64,000 nucleotides of DNA, from the NCBI GenBank assembly GCA_020446815.1, contig JAGRDY010000008.1, forward strand, positions 186,001 to 250,000. Direction: 5' to 3'. The position numbers were made by a program, and so were the translations under genes. The notes under the pieces are model-generated. The model did not search any database and was not told where the DNA came from. It saw nothing but the letters and a program-made list of their open reading frames with translations. Source of the DNA: Paracoccaceae bacterium (GTDB lineage Bacteria > Pseudomonadota > Alphaproteobacteria > Rhodobacterales > Rhodobacteraceae). This document shows, in pieces, positions 39,878-49,786 of the stretch; the stretch's first letter is position 1, and every line of letters begins with the position of its first letter.

Positions 39878-40855
39878 ATGAAGTTTGTTGGAACCCTGAT
39901 TTCGACGGCCGCCCTTGCGGCCGGATTGGCCTTTTTCGGGGGGGCCGCCGCGGCGCAGGAATGCCCGCATGGCGATCTGGACAAGCGGTTTTGCGATGTC
40001 GATGGCGATCTGATCGCGGATATTCCGACAGATCCGGCACAACAGGTCGATCCGGACACCCTGATTTTCGCCTATACTCCGGTCGAAGATCCGGCCGTTT
40101 ACAAGACTGCATGGGCGGATTTTCTGACCTATCTTGAAAAGGAAACGGGAAAGAAAGTTGTGTTTTTCCCGGTTCAGAACAACGCGGCCCAGATCGAGGC
40201 GATGCGCTCTGGCCGGTTGCATATTGCGGGTTTCAACACCGGCTCGAACCCTCTGGCCGTCAACTGCGCCGGATTCCGGCCCTTCACCATCATGGCGTCT
40301 CCTGACGGCTCGTTCGGGTATGAGATGGAAATCATCACCTATCCCGGCTCCGGCATCGAGAAGATGGAGGATATAAAGGGCAGGAAGCTGGCCTTCACGG
40401 CGCCGACCTCGAATTCCGGGTTCAAGGCGCCTTCGGCAATCCTGAAAGCCGATTACGATCTGCTGCCGGATCGCGATTTCGAGCCGGTTTTCTCTGGCAA
40501 GCACGACAATTCCGTTCTCGGTGTCGCCAACAAGGACTATCCGGCCGCGGCCATCGCCAATTCGGTCATGACCCGGATGTTCGAGCGCGGTGTCGTTGAC
40601 CGTGATCAGATCGTGACGCTTTACAAATCGCAAACCTTTCCGACCACCGGATACGGTGTCGTCTATAATCTGACGCCGGAGTTGCAGGAGAAGATCAAGA
40701 ACGCCTTCTTCAGCTTCAACTGGGAGGGAACCTCGCTTCAAGAAGAATTCCAGAAGAATGGCGAAGGCCAGTTCCTGCCGATCACCTACAAGGAATATTG
40801 GGATGTGATCCGCAAGATCGACAAGGCCAACGACGTCTCCTACGCCTGCAAGTGA
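39878..40855 (+). CDS. phnD: Phosphonate ABC transporter substrate-binding protein PhnD
   Basis: PhnD captures phosphonates in the periplasm. The 325-residue precursor has a signal peptide (MKFVGTLISTAALAAGLAFF, cleavage near AAA-QEC) and family segments such as TLIFAYTPVEDPAVYKTAWA, GRLHIAGFNTGSNPLAVNCA and NSVLGVANKDYPAAAIANS. The gene has a strong GGGAGGAAGAAG ribosome site. It is followed by phnC, phnE1 and phnE2, forming a full importer. Confidence 0.93.
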   Translation: MKFVGTLISTAALAAGLAFFGGAAAAQECPHGDLDKRFCDVDGDLIADIPTDPAQQVDPDTLIFAYTPVEDPAVYKTAWADFLTYLEKETGKKVVFFPVQNNAAQIEAMRSGRLHIAGFNTGSNPLAVNCAGFRPFTIMASPDGSFGYEMEIITYPGSGIEKMEDIKGRKLAFTAPTSNSGFKAPSAILKADYDLLPDRDFEPVFSGKHDNSVLGVANKDYPAAAIANSVMTRMFERGVVDRDQIVTLYKSQTFPTTGYGVVYNLTPELQEKIKNAFFSFNWEGTSLQEEFQKNGEGQFLPITYKEYWDVIRKIDKANDVSYACK

Positions 40856-40921
40856 CCTGACAACAAAGGGCGGCACGGCGTGATCCGGGCCGCCTTTCAA
40901 GAACAAGAGCAGGGGACAGGC

Positions 40922-41713
40922 ATGCTGCGGCTGGAAAAGCTGACCAAAACCTATCGCACTGGCGACATGGCGCTGAAGGCCGTCGATCTGGAAATCCCGC
41001 AAGGCCAGGTGCTTGCGCTGATCGGGCCATCGGGTGCGGGTAAATCGACGCTGATCCGATGTATCAACCGGCTGGTGGAACCGACCAGCGGCAAGGTCTG
41101 GCTGGGCGATGTCGAACTCACCCATCTTGGCGCCGCCGCGTTGCGCCGCGAGCGCCGCCGAATGGGCATGATCTTTCAGGAATACGCGCTGGTTGAACGG
41201 CTGACGGTGATGGAGAACGTTCTGTCGGGCAGGCTGGGCTATGTCGGCTTCTGGCGCAGCTTTACCCGCAGGTTTCCGCAAACCGATGTCGACGAAGCGT
41301 TTCGCTTGCTCGATCGGGTGGGCCTGCTGGAAATGGCCGACAAGCGCGCCGATGAATTGTCGGGCGGTCAGCGCCAGCGCGTCGGCATCTGCCGCGCGTT
41401 GATCCAGAACCCGGCACTTTTGCTCGTCGATGAACCGACCGCATCTCTCGATCCCAAGACCAGCCGCCAGATCATGCGGCTGATATGCGAACTTTGCGCC
41501 GAACGCGGGTTGGCGGCGATCATCAACATTCACGATGTTGCGCTGGCGCAAATGTTTGTCCAGCGCGTCATCGGGCTAAGGCTGGGTGCCGTCGAATTCG
41601 ATGGGCCGCCCGACGCGCTGAGCCCGGATGTTCTGACGACGATCTATGGTGAGGAAGATTGGCAGGCGACGATCCGCAAGGTTGAGGATGAAGAGGAAGA
41701 GGCACTGGCATGA
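40922..41713 (+). CDS. phnC: Phosphonate ABC transporter ATP-binding protein PhnC
   Basis: The 263-residue ATPase has Walker [19 protein letters not shown], the signature [15 protein letters not shown] and Walker [20 protein letters not shown] 40922 with AGGGGA upstream is preferred over an in-frame GTG at 40880. The C-terminus ends in an acidic tail (EDEEEEALA). The stop overlaps the phnE1 start as ATGA. Confidence 0.94.
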   Translation: MLRLEKLTKTYRTGDMALKAVDLEIPQGQVLALIGPSGAGKSTLIRCINRLVEPTSGKVWLGDVELTHLGAAALRRERRRMGMIFQEYALVERLTVMENVLSGRLGYVGFWRSFTRRFPQTDVDEAFRLLDRVGLLEMADKRADELSGGQRQRVGICRALIQNPALLLVDEPTASLDPKTSRQIMRLICELCAERGLAAIINIHDVALAQMFVQRVIGLRLGAVEFDGPPDALSPDVLTTIYGEEDWQATIRKVEDEEEEALA

Positions 41714-42525
41714 GCACCGCTACCCTCGATGCGTGCATCGGAAGGCGCTGGCGCAAGCCACCGATGATCAGGCGGGCATGGCTGCGCTGGGGTCTTTCCA
41801 TCGGGGCTGTCGTCTATCTGGTCGCGGCCATCTCGTCGATCGAGGTAAACTGGGCGCGCGTCTACGAAGGGCTTGACCGCGGAGCAGCGTTCATCGCTTC
41901 TTTTGCACGGCCGGATTTCATCAGCCGTTGGGGCGGCATATGGGAAGGGATGGTGGAAAGCGTGGTGATGACGGTCGCTTCCACGGTTGTCGGCATTGCC
42001 ATATCGGTTCCCATCGGCCTTGGTGCAGCCCGCAACATCGCACCTTTGCCTGTCTATCTGATCTGCCGCGGCATCGTCGCACTCAGCCGGGCCTTGCAGG
42101 AAATCATCGTGGCCATTCTGCTGGTGGCGATTTTCGGCTTCGGTCCGCTGGCCGGGTTTCTGACACTATCCTTTGCCACCATCGGCTTTCTGTCCAAGTT
42201 ACTGGCCGAAGACATCGAATCGATGGACAAATCTCAGGCAGAAGCCGTGCGCGCCACCGGGTCGCGCTGGTGGCAATGGATCAATTACGGTGTGCAGCCG
42301 CAGGTGATGCCGCGCCTCATCGGGCTGTCAATGTACCGTCTGGATATCAATTTCCGCGAAAGCGCCATTCTTGGGCTCGTGGGTGCCGGCGGCATCGGCG
42401 CGACGCTGAACACAGCCTTCGACCGCTATGAATTCGATACGGCGGCCGCGATTCTGTTGTTGATCATCGGTACGGTCATGATGCTTGAATACCTGTCGGG
42501 CATCATCAGGGCGCAGGTTCAGTAA
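41710..42525 (+). CDS. phnE: Phosphonate ABC transporter permease PhnE (first copy)
   Basis: The 271-residue membrane protein has about six transmembrane segments and the EAA loop for PhnC contact: [19 protein letters not shown]. It starts within the phnC stop and its own stop overlaps the next permease start by one base. With the second PhnE it would form the heterodimeric channel. Confidence 0.92.
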   Translation: MSTATLDACIGRRWRKPPMIRRAWLRWGLSIGAVVYLVAAISSIEVNWARVYEGLDRGAAFIASFARPDFISRWGGIWEGMVESVVMTVASTVVGIAISVPIGLGAARNIAPLPVYLICRGIVALSRALQEIIVAILLVAIFGFGPLAGFLTLSFATIGFLSKLLAEDIESMDKSQAEAVRATGSRWWQWINYGVQPQVMPRLIGLSMYRLDINFRESAILGLVGAGGIGATLNTAFDRYEFDTAAAILLLIIGTVMMLEYLSGIIRAQVQ

Positions 42526-43343
42526 TGCCGATCGTAACTCATTCCGATGGCCGGCAGGGCTGGCAGCGGCGCGACACCAAGGCCCGGATGCTGCGCTGGT
42601 TTGGCTGGCTTATCGGCGTTGCCGCCTTTGTCTGGTGCTGGAACCGGATATCGGAAACGACGACCTGGTTCTTCGTCTGGGACGCGCCACGCATCGCAGG
42701 CGACATCCTGGGCCGCGCAACACCGCCGCGCTGGTCCTATATCGACAAGCTCTGGTGGCCGATCTGGGACACTCTCAACATTGCCACCCTGGGCACCATC
42801 GGCGCGTTGATCATGGCTGTTCCGGTGGCCTTCATGGCGGCGCGAAATACCACCCCGTCACGGCTGTTCGTCCGGCCCCTGGCGCTTTTGATCATCGTTG
42901 CCACGCGGTCGATCAACTCGCTGATATGGGCGCTGCTGCTCATCGCCATCATCGGGCCGGGGGTTTTCGCCGGTGTCGTGGCCATCGCCATCCGTTCGAT
43001 CGGTTTTTGCGCCAAGCTGCTTTATGAGGCGATCGAGGAAATCGACCATACCCAAGTCGAGGCGATAACGGCCACCGGCGCCAGCCGCTGGCAGGTGATG
43101 GCCTACGGCATCGTTCCACAGGTGATGCCCGCCTTCGCGGGGATCTCGGTGTTCCGATGGGATATCAATATCCGCGAATCAACCGTACTGGGCCTGGTCG
43201 GCGCAGGTGGGATCGGCCTGCAACTCTCGGCGTCGCTCAATACGCTGGCATGGCCGCAAGTGTCCTTGATCCTGTTGGTGATCCTGCTGGCGGTGGGCAT
43301 CAGCGAATGGGTTTCGGCAAAGGTGCGTGGCGCCATCATCTGA
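42525..43343 (+). CDS. phnE: Phosphonate ABC transporter permease PhnE (second copy)
   Basis: The 272-residue membrane protein is a diverged paralogue of the preceding permease, with the EAA loop VEAITATGASRWQVMAYG and a C-terminal segment ending KVRGAII. Gene order phnD-phnC-phnE-phnE is the standard two-permease phosphonate importer. Beyond it, 104 nt separate it from gabT. Confidence 0.92.
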   Translation: MPIVTHSDGRQGWQRRDTKARMLRWFGWLIGVAAFVWCWNRISETTTWFFVWDAPRIAGDILGRATPPRWSYIDKLWWPIWDTLNIATLGTIGALIMAVPVAFMAARNTTPSRLFVRPLALLIIVATRSINSLIWALLLIAIIGPGVFAGVVAIAIRSIGFCAKLLYEAIEEIDHTQVEAITATGASRWQVMAYGIVPQVMPAFAGISVFRWDINIRESTVLGLVGAGGIGLQLSASLNTLAWPQVSLILLVILLAVGISEWVSAKVRGAII

Positions 43344-43347
43344 GACC

Positions 43348-43381
43348 ATCGGCACCGGGATCGGCACCGGGATCGGCACCG
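43348..43381. repeat. 12-bp tandem repeat, 2.8 copies
   Basis: The unit ATCGGCACCGGG occurs at 43348-43359 and 43360-43371, with a partial copy at 43372-43381. It lies just after the phnE2 stop, outside coding sequence, and could vary in copy number. Confidence 0.8.
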
Positions 43382-43447
43382 TTATGATATTGAGCCGCCC
43401 TCGCAAGAAGGATATGGCTCTGCCAGAGCATTCCGATGGAGAATTAA

Positions 43448-44719
43448 ATGAAAAACGCTGAGATCGAAACCCGCCGCCAGTCCGCCATGTCGCGCGGTGT
43501 CGGCGTGATGACGCAAATCTACGCCGATCGGGCCGAGAATGCCGAAATATGGGATGCGGAAGGCAACCGATATATCGACTTTGCGAGCGGTATTGCGGTT
43601 TTGAACACCGGTCACCGCCACCCCAGGGTCATCGCCGCGGTCAAGGCTCAGATCGACAGGTTTACCCATACCTGCCATCAGGTAGTGCCTTACGAGAATT
43701 ATGTGCGGCTGGCCGAACGGCTGAACGGCCTGGTACTGGGCAAGGGCGAAAAGAAGTCGATTTTCGTGACAACCGGCGCCGAGGCGGTTGAAAACGCCGT
43801 CAAGATCGCCCGCGCCGCCACCGGGCGCCCCGCTGTGATCGCCTTTTCCGGCGCGTTCCATGGCCGTACCTTCATGGGCATGGCGTTGACGGGCAAGGTC
43901 GTGCCCTACAAGGTCGGGTTCGGGGCGATGCCGAATGATGTTTTTCATGTACCCTTTCCGGTGCCGCTGCACGGTGTCTCGGTCCAGCAGTCGCTTGATA
44001 CGCTCAACTATCTCTTCAAGGCGGATGTCGATCCCAAGCGCGTGGCCGCAATCATTGTGGAGCCGGTGCAGGGCGAAGGTGGATTCTATGAGGCCCCGCG
44101 CGATTTCATAAGCAAACTGCGGGAAATCTGCGATGAACACGGGATTTTGCTGATCGCCGATGAGGTTCAGACCGGGTTCGCGCGGACAGGCAAGATGTTC
44201 GCGATGGAACATCATGATGTTTCACCGGACCTGACAACAATGGCCAAATCGCTGGCCGGTGGCTTTCCGCTGGCCGCCGTGACGGGGCGGGCCGAAATCA
44301 TGGATGCGCCTGCGCCCGGCGGCCTGGGCGGCACCTACGGCGGCAGCCCCCTGGGCATTGCCGCAGCCAATGCGGTACTCGATGTGATTGAGGAAGAAGG
44401 GCTGTGCGACCGGGCCAACCAGCTTGGCAGCCGTCTCAAACAGCATCTGGCGAGCTTGCGCGACGATGTACCCGAAATTGCCGATATCCGCGGCCCCGGC
44501 TTCATGAATGCGGTCGAATTCAATGTCGGCGGCAAGCCGAGCGCCGATTTCGCCGGAAAGGTCCGGGCCGAGGCGCTGAAACGCGGTCTGCTGCTTCTGA
44601 CTTGCGGGGTTTACGGCAATGTGGTGCGCTTCCTGTCGCCGATAACCATTCAGGATACCGTATTCACCGAGGCGCTGGGCAAGCTCGAAGAATCCATTCG
44701 CGCCGCCCGCAAGGGCTGA
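43448..44719 (+). CDS. gabT: 4-aminobutyrate aminotransferase GabT
   Basis: GabT moves the amino group of 4-aminobutyrate to 2-oxoglutarate. The 423-residue class-III PLP aminotransferase has the segments NAEIWDAEGNRYIDFASGIA, TTGAEAVENAVKIARAATGR, LLIADEVQTGFARTGKMFAM and the PLP lysine in TMAKSLAGGFPL. Length and motifs fit GabT closely, though related enzymes take other omega-amino substrates. It follows phnE2 by 104 nt that include a small tandem repeat, so its link to phosphonate uptake is uncertain. Confidence 0.88.
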   Translation: MKNAEIETRRQSAMSRGVGVMTQIYADRAENAEIWDAEGNRYIDFASGIAVLNTGHRHPRVIAAVKAQIDRFTHTCHQVVPYENYVRLAERLNGLVLGKGEKKSIFVTTGAEAVENAVKIARAATGRPAVIAFSGAFHGRTFMGMALTGKVVPYKVGFGAMPNDVFHVPFPVPLHGVSVQQSLDTLNYLFKADVDPKRVAAIIVEPVQGEGGFYEAPRDFISKLREICDEHGILLIADEVQTGFARTGKMFAMEHHDVSPDLTTMAKSLAGGFPLAAVTGRAEIMDAPAPGGLGGTYGGSPLGIAAANAVLDVIEEEGLCDRANQLGSRLKQHLASLRDDVPEIADIRGPGFMNAVEFNVGGKPSADFAGKVRAEALKRGLLLLTCGVYGNVVRFLSPITIQDTVFTEALGKLEESIRAARKG

Positions 44720-45045
44720 ACCCGCAGCCAGCCATTATCCGGCGAAAGCGCGCGCGAAGCGACGGTTTTCATCATGCCGCCTGTGTGACGCGGCGCGATG
44801 TCGCCGGCGGATTTCGTCGCCGCGCCATGAAAGGGGTAAGGCAGACGGCGGCGCGAGCGTCGGCCGAAGCTCCATCGCGTGGCAGTGACTGGCCCATACG
44901 CGAATTCTCACTTTGAAAGGGCGCAAGGGCCAATGTTTTCCCCAGGCAAGTTTTTGGTGGCGAAGGAAGGGCTGTACCGCCGGATTGCACGACAGGTACG
45001 AACCGGTAGGATGGGTGCGTCGGGCAAGAGAATTCGGACCCATCC
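44720..45045. other. 326-nt gap without recognised features
   Basis: No ORF with coding character, terminator or repeat was identified between gabT and the lytic transglycosylase gene. Confidence 0.4.
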
Positions 45046-46191
45046 ATGCGCATATCGCGACGTAGTTTCGGAATGAGTATCCTGGCCCTTGCGCTTGGCG
45101 GATGCGGCAGGCCGGGGCCATTGCGGGTTGTCGCCTCCGGCCCGGCGGTCGTGGCCGCTGATCTTCGGCCTGTCGCGAACAAGGGTTATGATGCCTGGGT
45201 GGCAGCGTTTCGCACCCGCGCGGGCCGGCATGGCCTGTCAGAGGCGACGCTCATGACGGGGTTTCGCGGGGCGGGGTATCTGCCCGGCGCGGTCACGCGC
45301 GACCGAAACCAGACGGAATTCAGCCGTAGCCTGGAGGATTACCTGTCCATCGCCGCCTCGGATGAGCGCATCAGAAAGGGCCGCGCCGCCTTTGCCCGGA
45401 ATCGGGGCACATTCGCGGCGCTGGAGGCCAGATACGGTGTTGACGCCGAAATCATCGCGGCGATCTGGGGGCTGGAGAGCTTTTATGGCGAACGCCGGGG
45501 TGACGTGCCGGTTATTTCGGCCACCTCGACACTGGCCTATGACGGGCGGCGCAGGGCGTTCTTCGAACGACAGCTCATCGCGGCGCTGAGCATTCTGCAA
45601 GACGGCGATGTCACAGCGAACCACCTGACCGGAAGCTGGGCCGGGGCGATGGGGCATACACAGTTCATTCCGACCTCTTATCAGGCTTATGCGGTCGATT
45701 TTACCGGTGATGGGCGGCGCGACATCTGGTCCGACGATCCCAGCGACGCGCTGGCTTCGACCGCCGCCTATCTTGCGCGCAACGGATGGGTGCGGGGGCT
45801 GCATTGGGGCGGCGAGCTGGGGGCGGGTGCGGCTGCAGGCGATATCCTTCAGCCCCAGCCAGGCGGGCCGCGCTTTGCCGTGACAAACAATTTCGCCGTG
45901 ATCAAGCGGTACAACCATTCGGATGCCTATGCGATCGGGGTGGGGCATCTTGCCGACAGGATCGCCGGGGCGGGGCCGCTGCGCGGCGGCTTTCCACCCG
46001 ATGCCAACGGCATGACCAAGAAAGACCGCATTTCACTGCAGCGGCGGCTGACCGCCGCCGGCTTCGACGCTGGCGGCAGCGATGGCGTGATCGGCCCCGA
46101 TACCCGCCGCGCGATCAGCGCCTATCAGGCCAGCCGTGGCTTGCCGGTAACGGGAGAGCCGTCGCTGACGTTGCTGCGCAACCTCGGCTAG
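45046..46191 (+). CDS. Lytic murein transglycosylase with peptidoglycan-binding domain
   Basis: The 381-residue lipoprotein has a lipobox (LALGGCG, Cys at about residue 20), an MltB-type catalytic domain with the SLT_2 signature IWGLESFYGERRGDVPVIS (catalytic Glu) and GAMGHTQFIPTSYQAYAVDF, and a C-terminal peptidoglycan-binding domain (LQRRLTAAGFDAGGSDGVIG). It cleaves glycan strands to give anhydro-muropeptides at the outer membrane. It appears transcribed alone, convergent with tdh. Confidence 0.93.
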   Translation: MRISRRSFGMSILALALGGCGRPGPLRVVASGPAVVAADLRPVANKGYDAWVAAFRTRAGRHGLSEATLMTGFRGAGYLPGAVTRDRNQTEFSRSLEDYLSIAASDERIRKGRAAFARNRGTFAALEARYGVDAEIIAAIWGLESFYGERRGDVPVISATSTLAYDGRRRAFFERQLIAALSILQDGDVTANHLTGSWAGAMGHTQFIPTSYQAYAVDFTGDGRRDIWSDDPSDALASTAAYLARNGWVRGLHWGGELGAGAAAGDILQPQPGGPRFAVTNNFAVIKRYNHSDAYAIGVGHLADRIAGAGPLRGGFPPDANGMTKKDRISLQRRLTAAGFDAGGSDGVIGPDTRRAISAYQASRGLPVTGEPSLTLLRNLG

Positions 46192-46418
46192 CGCGGTATC
46201 TGCCGGATCAAGCGAGGGGGTCACTCCGCCCCTGTTCGGCAGTGCGGCCCGAAACGGCATGATGCGCCGATGGCAGTTCTTGGGCTGCTTGTCATTGGCG
46301 AATGCCGAGATGGCTGAAAAAAGCGCGCGCCGGAATGGGTTTTCGCCCGGCAGAGTTCTGATGTATTGCCCGGATCGCAAGCGGTCATCGGCCTTGCGCC
46401 GGACCGGGGGCAACGCAA

Positions 46419-47456
46419 TCATCCCCAGTCGAGCACCACCTTGCCGCTCTTGCCCGACCGCATCACGGCGAAACCCGCCTCGAATTCGTCGACATCGAAG
46501 CGATGGGTGATCACCTTTCTGACGTCGAGCCCGTTTTGCAGCATTGCGATCATCTTGTACCAGGTTTCGAAAATCTCGCGCCCATAGACGCCCTTGATGG
46601 TGATCGCCTTGAAGACGATGCGGCTCCAGTCGACCGGGGACTTTCCGGGCGGGATGCCCAGCATCGCGATGCGGCCGCCCATCACCATTGCCTCGACCAT
46701 CTGATCCAGGGCTGCCTGATTGCCGGACATTTCCATGCCGACATCGAAACCCTGTTTCATCTTGAGCCGGGCAATCACGTCTTTGAGATCCTCATCGGTC
46801 ACGTTGACCGGCACGACATCGACCACCTCTGCGGCCAGCGCCAAACGCGCCGGGTTGACGTCGGTAATCACCACATGGCGCGCGCCGACATGGCGGGCGA
46901 TGGCCCCGGCCATGATGCCGATCGGCCCCGCCCCGGTGATCATCACGTCCTCGCCCACCATGTCAAAGCTGAGCGCCGTGTGCACGGCGTTGCCCAAGGG
47001 GTCGAGAATGGCGCCGATATCGTCGTCGATCTCATCCGGCAAAGGCACCACATTGAAAGCCGGCAGGCGTAGATACTGGGCAAAGGCCCCCGGCTCATTC
47101 ACACCGATACCACGCGTGGCCGGATCAAGGTGAAACTTTCCGGCCCGCGACTGGCGGCTTTGCTTGCCGATCAGATGGCCTTCGCCGGAACATCGCTGGC
47201 CAATGCTCAGGCCCTCCACATTGCGGCCCAGTTCGACAATTTCACCCGCGAATTCATGCCCCGTGACCAATGGTATCGGTACTGTCCTGGCCGCCCACTC
47301 ATCCCAGTTCCAGATATGGATATCGGTACCGCAGATGCCGGTCTTGCGGATGCGGATCAGGACATCATCGGGCCCTATTTCCGGCACCGGACGGCGCTCC
47401 ATCCACAGGCCGGGTTCGGGTCTGGCCTTGACCAGCGCCTTCATCTCGTTCGACAT
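46419..47456 (-). CDS. tdh: L-threonine 3-dehydrogenase
   Basis: Tdh oxidises threonine with NAD to 2-amino-3-ketobutyrate. The 345-residue medium-chain dehydrogenase has the catalytic zinc ligands ([11 protein letters not shown] with Cys42, [10 protein letters not shown] with His67 and Glu68) and the Rossmann segment [14 protein letters not shown]. The structural-zinc lobe is degenerate: the cysteine positions read Gly97, Ser100, Ser103 and Asp111. The kbl stop overlaps its start by one base, so the two act in sequence as a threonine-to-glycine pathway. Confidence 0.93.
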   Translation of the reverse strand: MSNEMKALVKARPEPGLWMERRPVPEIGPDDVLIRIRKTGICGTDIHIWNWDEWAARTVPIPLVTGHEFAGEIVELGRNVEGLSIGQRCSGEGHLIGKQSRQSRAGKFHLDPATRGIGVNEPGAFAQYLRLPAFNVVPLPDEIDDDIGAILDPLGNAVHTALSFDMVGEDVMITGAGPIGIMAGAIARHVGARHVVITDVNPARLALAAEVVDVVPVNVTDEDLKDVIARLKMKQGFDVGMEMSGNQAALDQMVEAMVMGGRIAMLGIPPGKSPVDWSRIVFKAITIKGVYGREIFETWYKMIAMLQNGLDVRKVITHRFDVDEFEAGFAVMRSGKSGKVVLDWG

Positions 47457-48667
47457 CAGAGTGCCCCCACCGCTTTGCCGGCGCCACGAAAGGCGTCCAG
47501 AGCGAAATCCAGATCATCGCGAGTCAGCCGCGCGTTCATCTGTGTCCTTATCCGGGCCTGTCCCTTGGGCACCACCGGGAAAAAGAATCCCGCAACATAG
47601 ATGCCTCGCTCGAACAATTCTGCTGCGAGGCGCTGCGACAGGGCTGCGTCTCCCAACATCACCGGCACGATCGGATGTTCGCCCGGCAACAGCCGGAATC
47701 CCGCATCGGCGAGACCTGCCCGCCAATAGGCGGCGTTGTCGAAAAGCCGCGCGCGCAGATCGTCGGCCGCCTCGACCAGATCGAGCGCGGCAAGCCCGGC
47801 GGCCACCACGGCAGGCGGCAACGCGTTGGAAAAAAGATAGGGCCTTGCGCGCTGGCGCAAGAGATCCACCACGGCCTGTGGCCCGGCGACAAACCCGCCG
47901 AGAGCCCCGCCCAACGCCTTGCCAAGCGTGCCCGTCATGATATCGACCTTGCCCTCGACCCCTGCATGATGGGGCGTGCCCCTGCCCTTTGGCCCCATGA
48001 ACCCGGTGGCATGGCAATCATCTACCATAACCAAGGCACCATATCTTTCGGCCAGTTCGGTGATCTCGGCCAGTTCGGCCAGATAGCCGTCCATCGAAAA
48101 CACGCCGTCGGTAGCGATCATGATGAACCGTGCGCCTGCATCGCGCGCCTCGACCAGCCGCGCCTCCAGTTCATCCATGTTCGAATTGGCGTAACGGTAA
48201 CGCTGTGCCTTGCAAAGCCGGATACCGTCGATGACAGAGGCGTGGTTCAAGGCGTCGGATATGATCGCATCTTCCGGGCCCAGAAGCGGCTCGAACAAAC
48301 CACCGTTGGCGTCAAAGCAGGCGGCAAATAGAATGGAATCGTCCTTGCCGAGAAACCGGGCCAGCCGGATCTCCAACGCGCGATGAAGATCTTGGGTGCC
48401 GCAAATGAACCGAACCGAAGCCATCCCGTAGCCATGATCGTCCATCGCCTTTTTTGCCGCCGCGATCAGCGCCGGATGGTTGGCAAGCCCGAGATAATTA
48501 TTGGCGCAAAGGTTGACGATCCCGTCGCGCCGCGCCGCGCCGCTACCCACGGAAATCCGGCTCCCCTGCGGTGAAGTGATCAAGCGTTCATGCTTTGTCA
48601 GGCCAGCGTCGCTGATCCCGGCAAGCACCTGACCCAGATGATCCAGAAAACCGCCCCTGTCGGACAT
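47456..48667 (-). CDS. kbl: 2-amino-3-ketobutyrate coenzyme A ligase
   Basis: Kbl cleaves 2-amino-3-ketobutyrate with CoA to glycine and acetyl-CoA. The 403-residue alpha-oxoamine synthase family protein has [37 protein letters not shown] and the PLP lysine in [17 protein letters not shown] 48667 is used over an upstream start since GGAGGA lies about 11 nt before it. Tdh follows immediately in the same operon. Confidence 0.95.
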   Translation of the reverse strand: MSDRGGFLDHLGQVLAGISDAGLTKHERLITSPQGSRISVGSGAARRDGIVNLCANNYLGLANHPALIAAAKKAMDDHGYGMASVRFICGTQDLHRALEIRLARFLGKDDSILFAACFDANGGLFEPLLGPEDAIISDALNHASVIDGIRLCKAQRYRYANSNMDELEARLVEARDAGARFIMIATDGVFSMDGYLAELAEITELAERYGALVMVDDCHATGFMGPKGRGTPHHAGVEGKVDIMTGTLGKALGGALGGFVAGPQAVVDLLRQRARPYLFSNALPPAVVAAGLAALDLVEAADDLRARLFDNAAYWRAGLADAGFRLLPGEHPIVPVMLGDAALSQRLAAELFERGIYVAGFFFPVVPKGQARIRTQMNARLTRDDLDFALDAFRGAGKAVGAL

Positions 48668-48732
48668 TGCTACAAATTCCTCCGGTAATGCGGGCCGTTC
48701 CTTCAACAGGGTGATCCGCCTTCCGCAAAAGG

Positions 48733-49650
48733 TCAACGGGGCAGATATTCAATGCGGTCAGGATCAGCGGCTTCGGCAAGCAACCATTCCTTGAAGGCCT
48801 GGAGCGGCGGATACCAGGCCCCGACACTGGGCCAGACAAGAAAATAGCTTCCGTCGCCCTGCACCGGTTCACCCCAGGCGGCAACCAGCCGGCCGTCGGC
48901 CAGTTCCGGCTTGGCCAGAAATTCCGGCAGCAGCGCCACGCCCAGCCCGTGGATCGTGGCCTGGATCATCGGGGCAAACTGATCGAACAGCATACCCTGC
49001 GGCACCGGGCCACCGACCCCGTGATGGGCAAACCAGGATGCCCAGGCGCCGGGCCGGGTTTCCAGTTGCAGCAATGGCTGGCCGATCAGGTCATTCGGTT
49101 GCGACAAGGGATGGGCGGCCAGAAACCCCGGCGCACAGGTGGCGATCAACTGTTCGTCAAACAGTTTCGCCGCCCCGGCCTGAGACCAGGTGTCAGCACC
49201 AAAATGGATGGCGGCGTCAAAACCTTCCTCCTCGAAATCGAATGGCTTCACCCTGGTTCCGAGATTGATGGTGATGCCGGGATGTTCCGCCAGAAACCGG
49301 GACAGTCGCGGCGCCAGCCAGCGGGTTCCGAAAGTCGGCAGGATCGCCAGCGACAGGGTGCCTCCGCCGGTGTTCGAGCGCACCCGCATCGAGCCGCGTG
49401 AAATGAGATCGAGCGCCTTGACCACATCGCGGGCATAGGCCAGCGCATGATCGGTCGGCACCAGCCGCCGCCGGTCACGCAGGAACAATGTGACCCCCAA
49501 CTGGATTTCAAGATTCTGGATCAGCCGGCTGACGGCCCCTTGGGTGAGGTCGAGATCACGAGCCGCGGCCAATGTCGAACCGGTACGGCAGACGGCTTCG
49601 AACGCCGCCAGCAGGCTGATCGAGGGCAAAAGGCGCCTTGGAGTTGCCAT
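48733..49650 (-). CDS. LysR-family regulator, GcvA-like, beside gcdH
   Basis: The 305-residue protein has the N-terminal LysR helix-turn-helix ([20 protein letters not shown] and [19 protein letters not shown]) and a GcvA-type substrate-binding domain ([20 protein letters not shown]). ATG 49650 begins the conserved region. It is divergent from gcdH, whose promoter region holds a perfect palindrome, so it probably senses an intermediate of glutaryl-CoA breakdown; it may also be a GcdR-type regulator. It also lies upstream of kbl, but 65 nt away and in the same direction. Confidence 0.82.
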   Translation of the reverse strand: MATPRRLLPSISLLAAFEAVCRTGSTLAAARDLDLTQGAVSRLIQNLEIQLGVTLFLRDRRRLVPTDHALAYARDVVKALDLISRGSMRVRSNTGGGTLSLAILPTFGTRWLAPRLSRFLAEHPGITINLGTRVKPFDFEEEGFDAAIHFGADTWSQAGAAKLFDEQLIATCAPGFLAAHPLSQPNDLIGQPLLQLETRPGAWASWFAHHGVGGPVPQGMLFDQFAPMIQATIHGLGVALLPEFLAKPELADGRLVAAWGEPVQGDGSYFLVWPSVGAWYPPLQAFKEWLLAEAADPDRIEYLPR

Positions 49651-49701
49651 GTATTTCCATAACTCATAGTTTTGCGCCAAATTAGCGATGGATAGGCCGG
49701 A

Positions 49702-49730
49702 TTGAAAGGCGCATAATACATATGTATATC
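49702..49730 (+). promoter_or_regulatory. Predicted gcdH promoter with overlapping palindrome
   Basis: TTGAAA (49702-49707) and TATATC (49725-49730) are 17 nt apart. The perfect palindrome ATACATATGTAT (49716-49727) overlaps the -10 region, a position where a bound regulator would block RNA polymerase. gcdH starts 57 nt downstream of the -10 box. Confidence 0.5.
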
Positions 49731-49786
49731 GACTCTGGGATCACGCCCCAGGCTTTCGACCACATCCTGGCGCCAAAGGAGACATC

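Noticed and set aside
39800-41551. 583-codon minus-strand frame across phnD and phnC
   Set aside because: It mirrors two well-defined transport genes and has no family motif.
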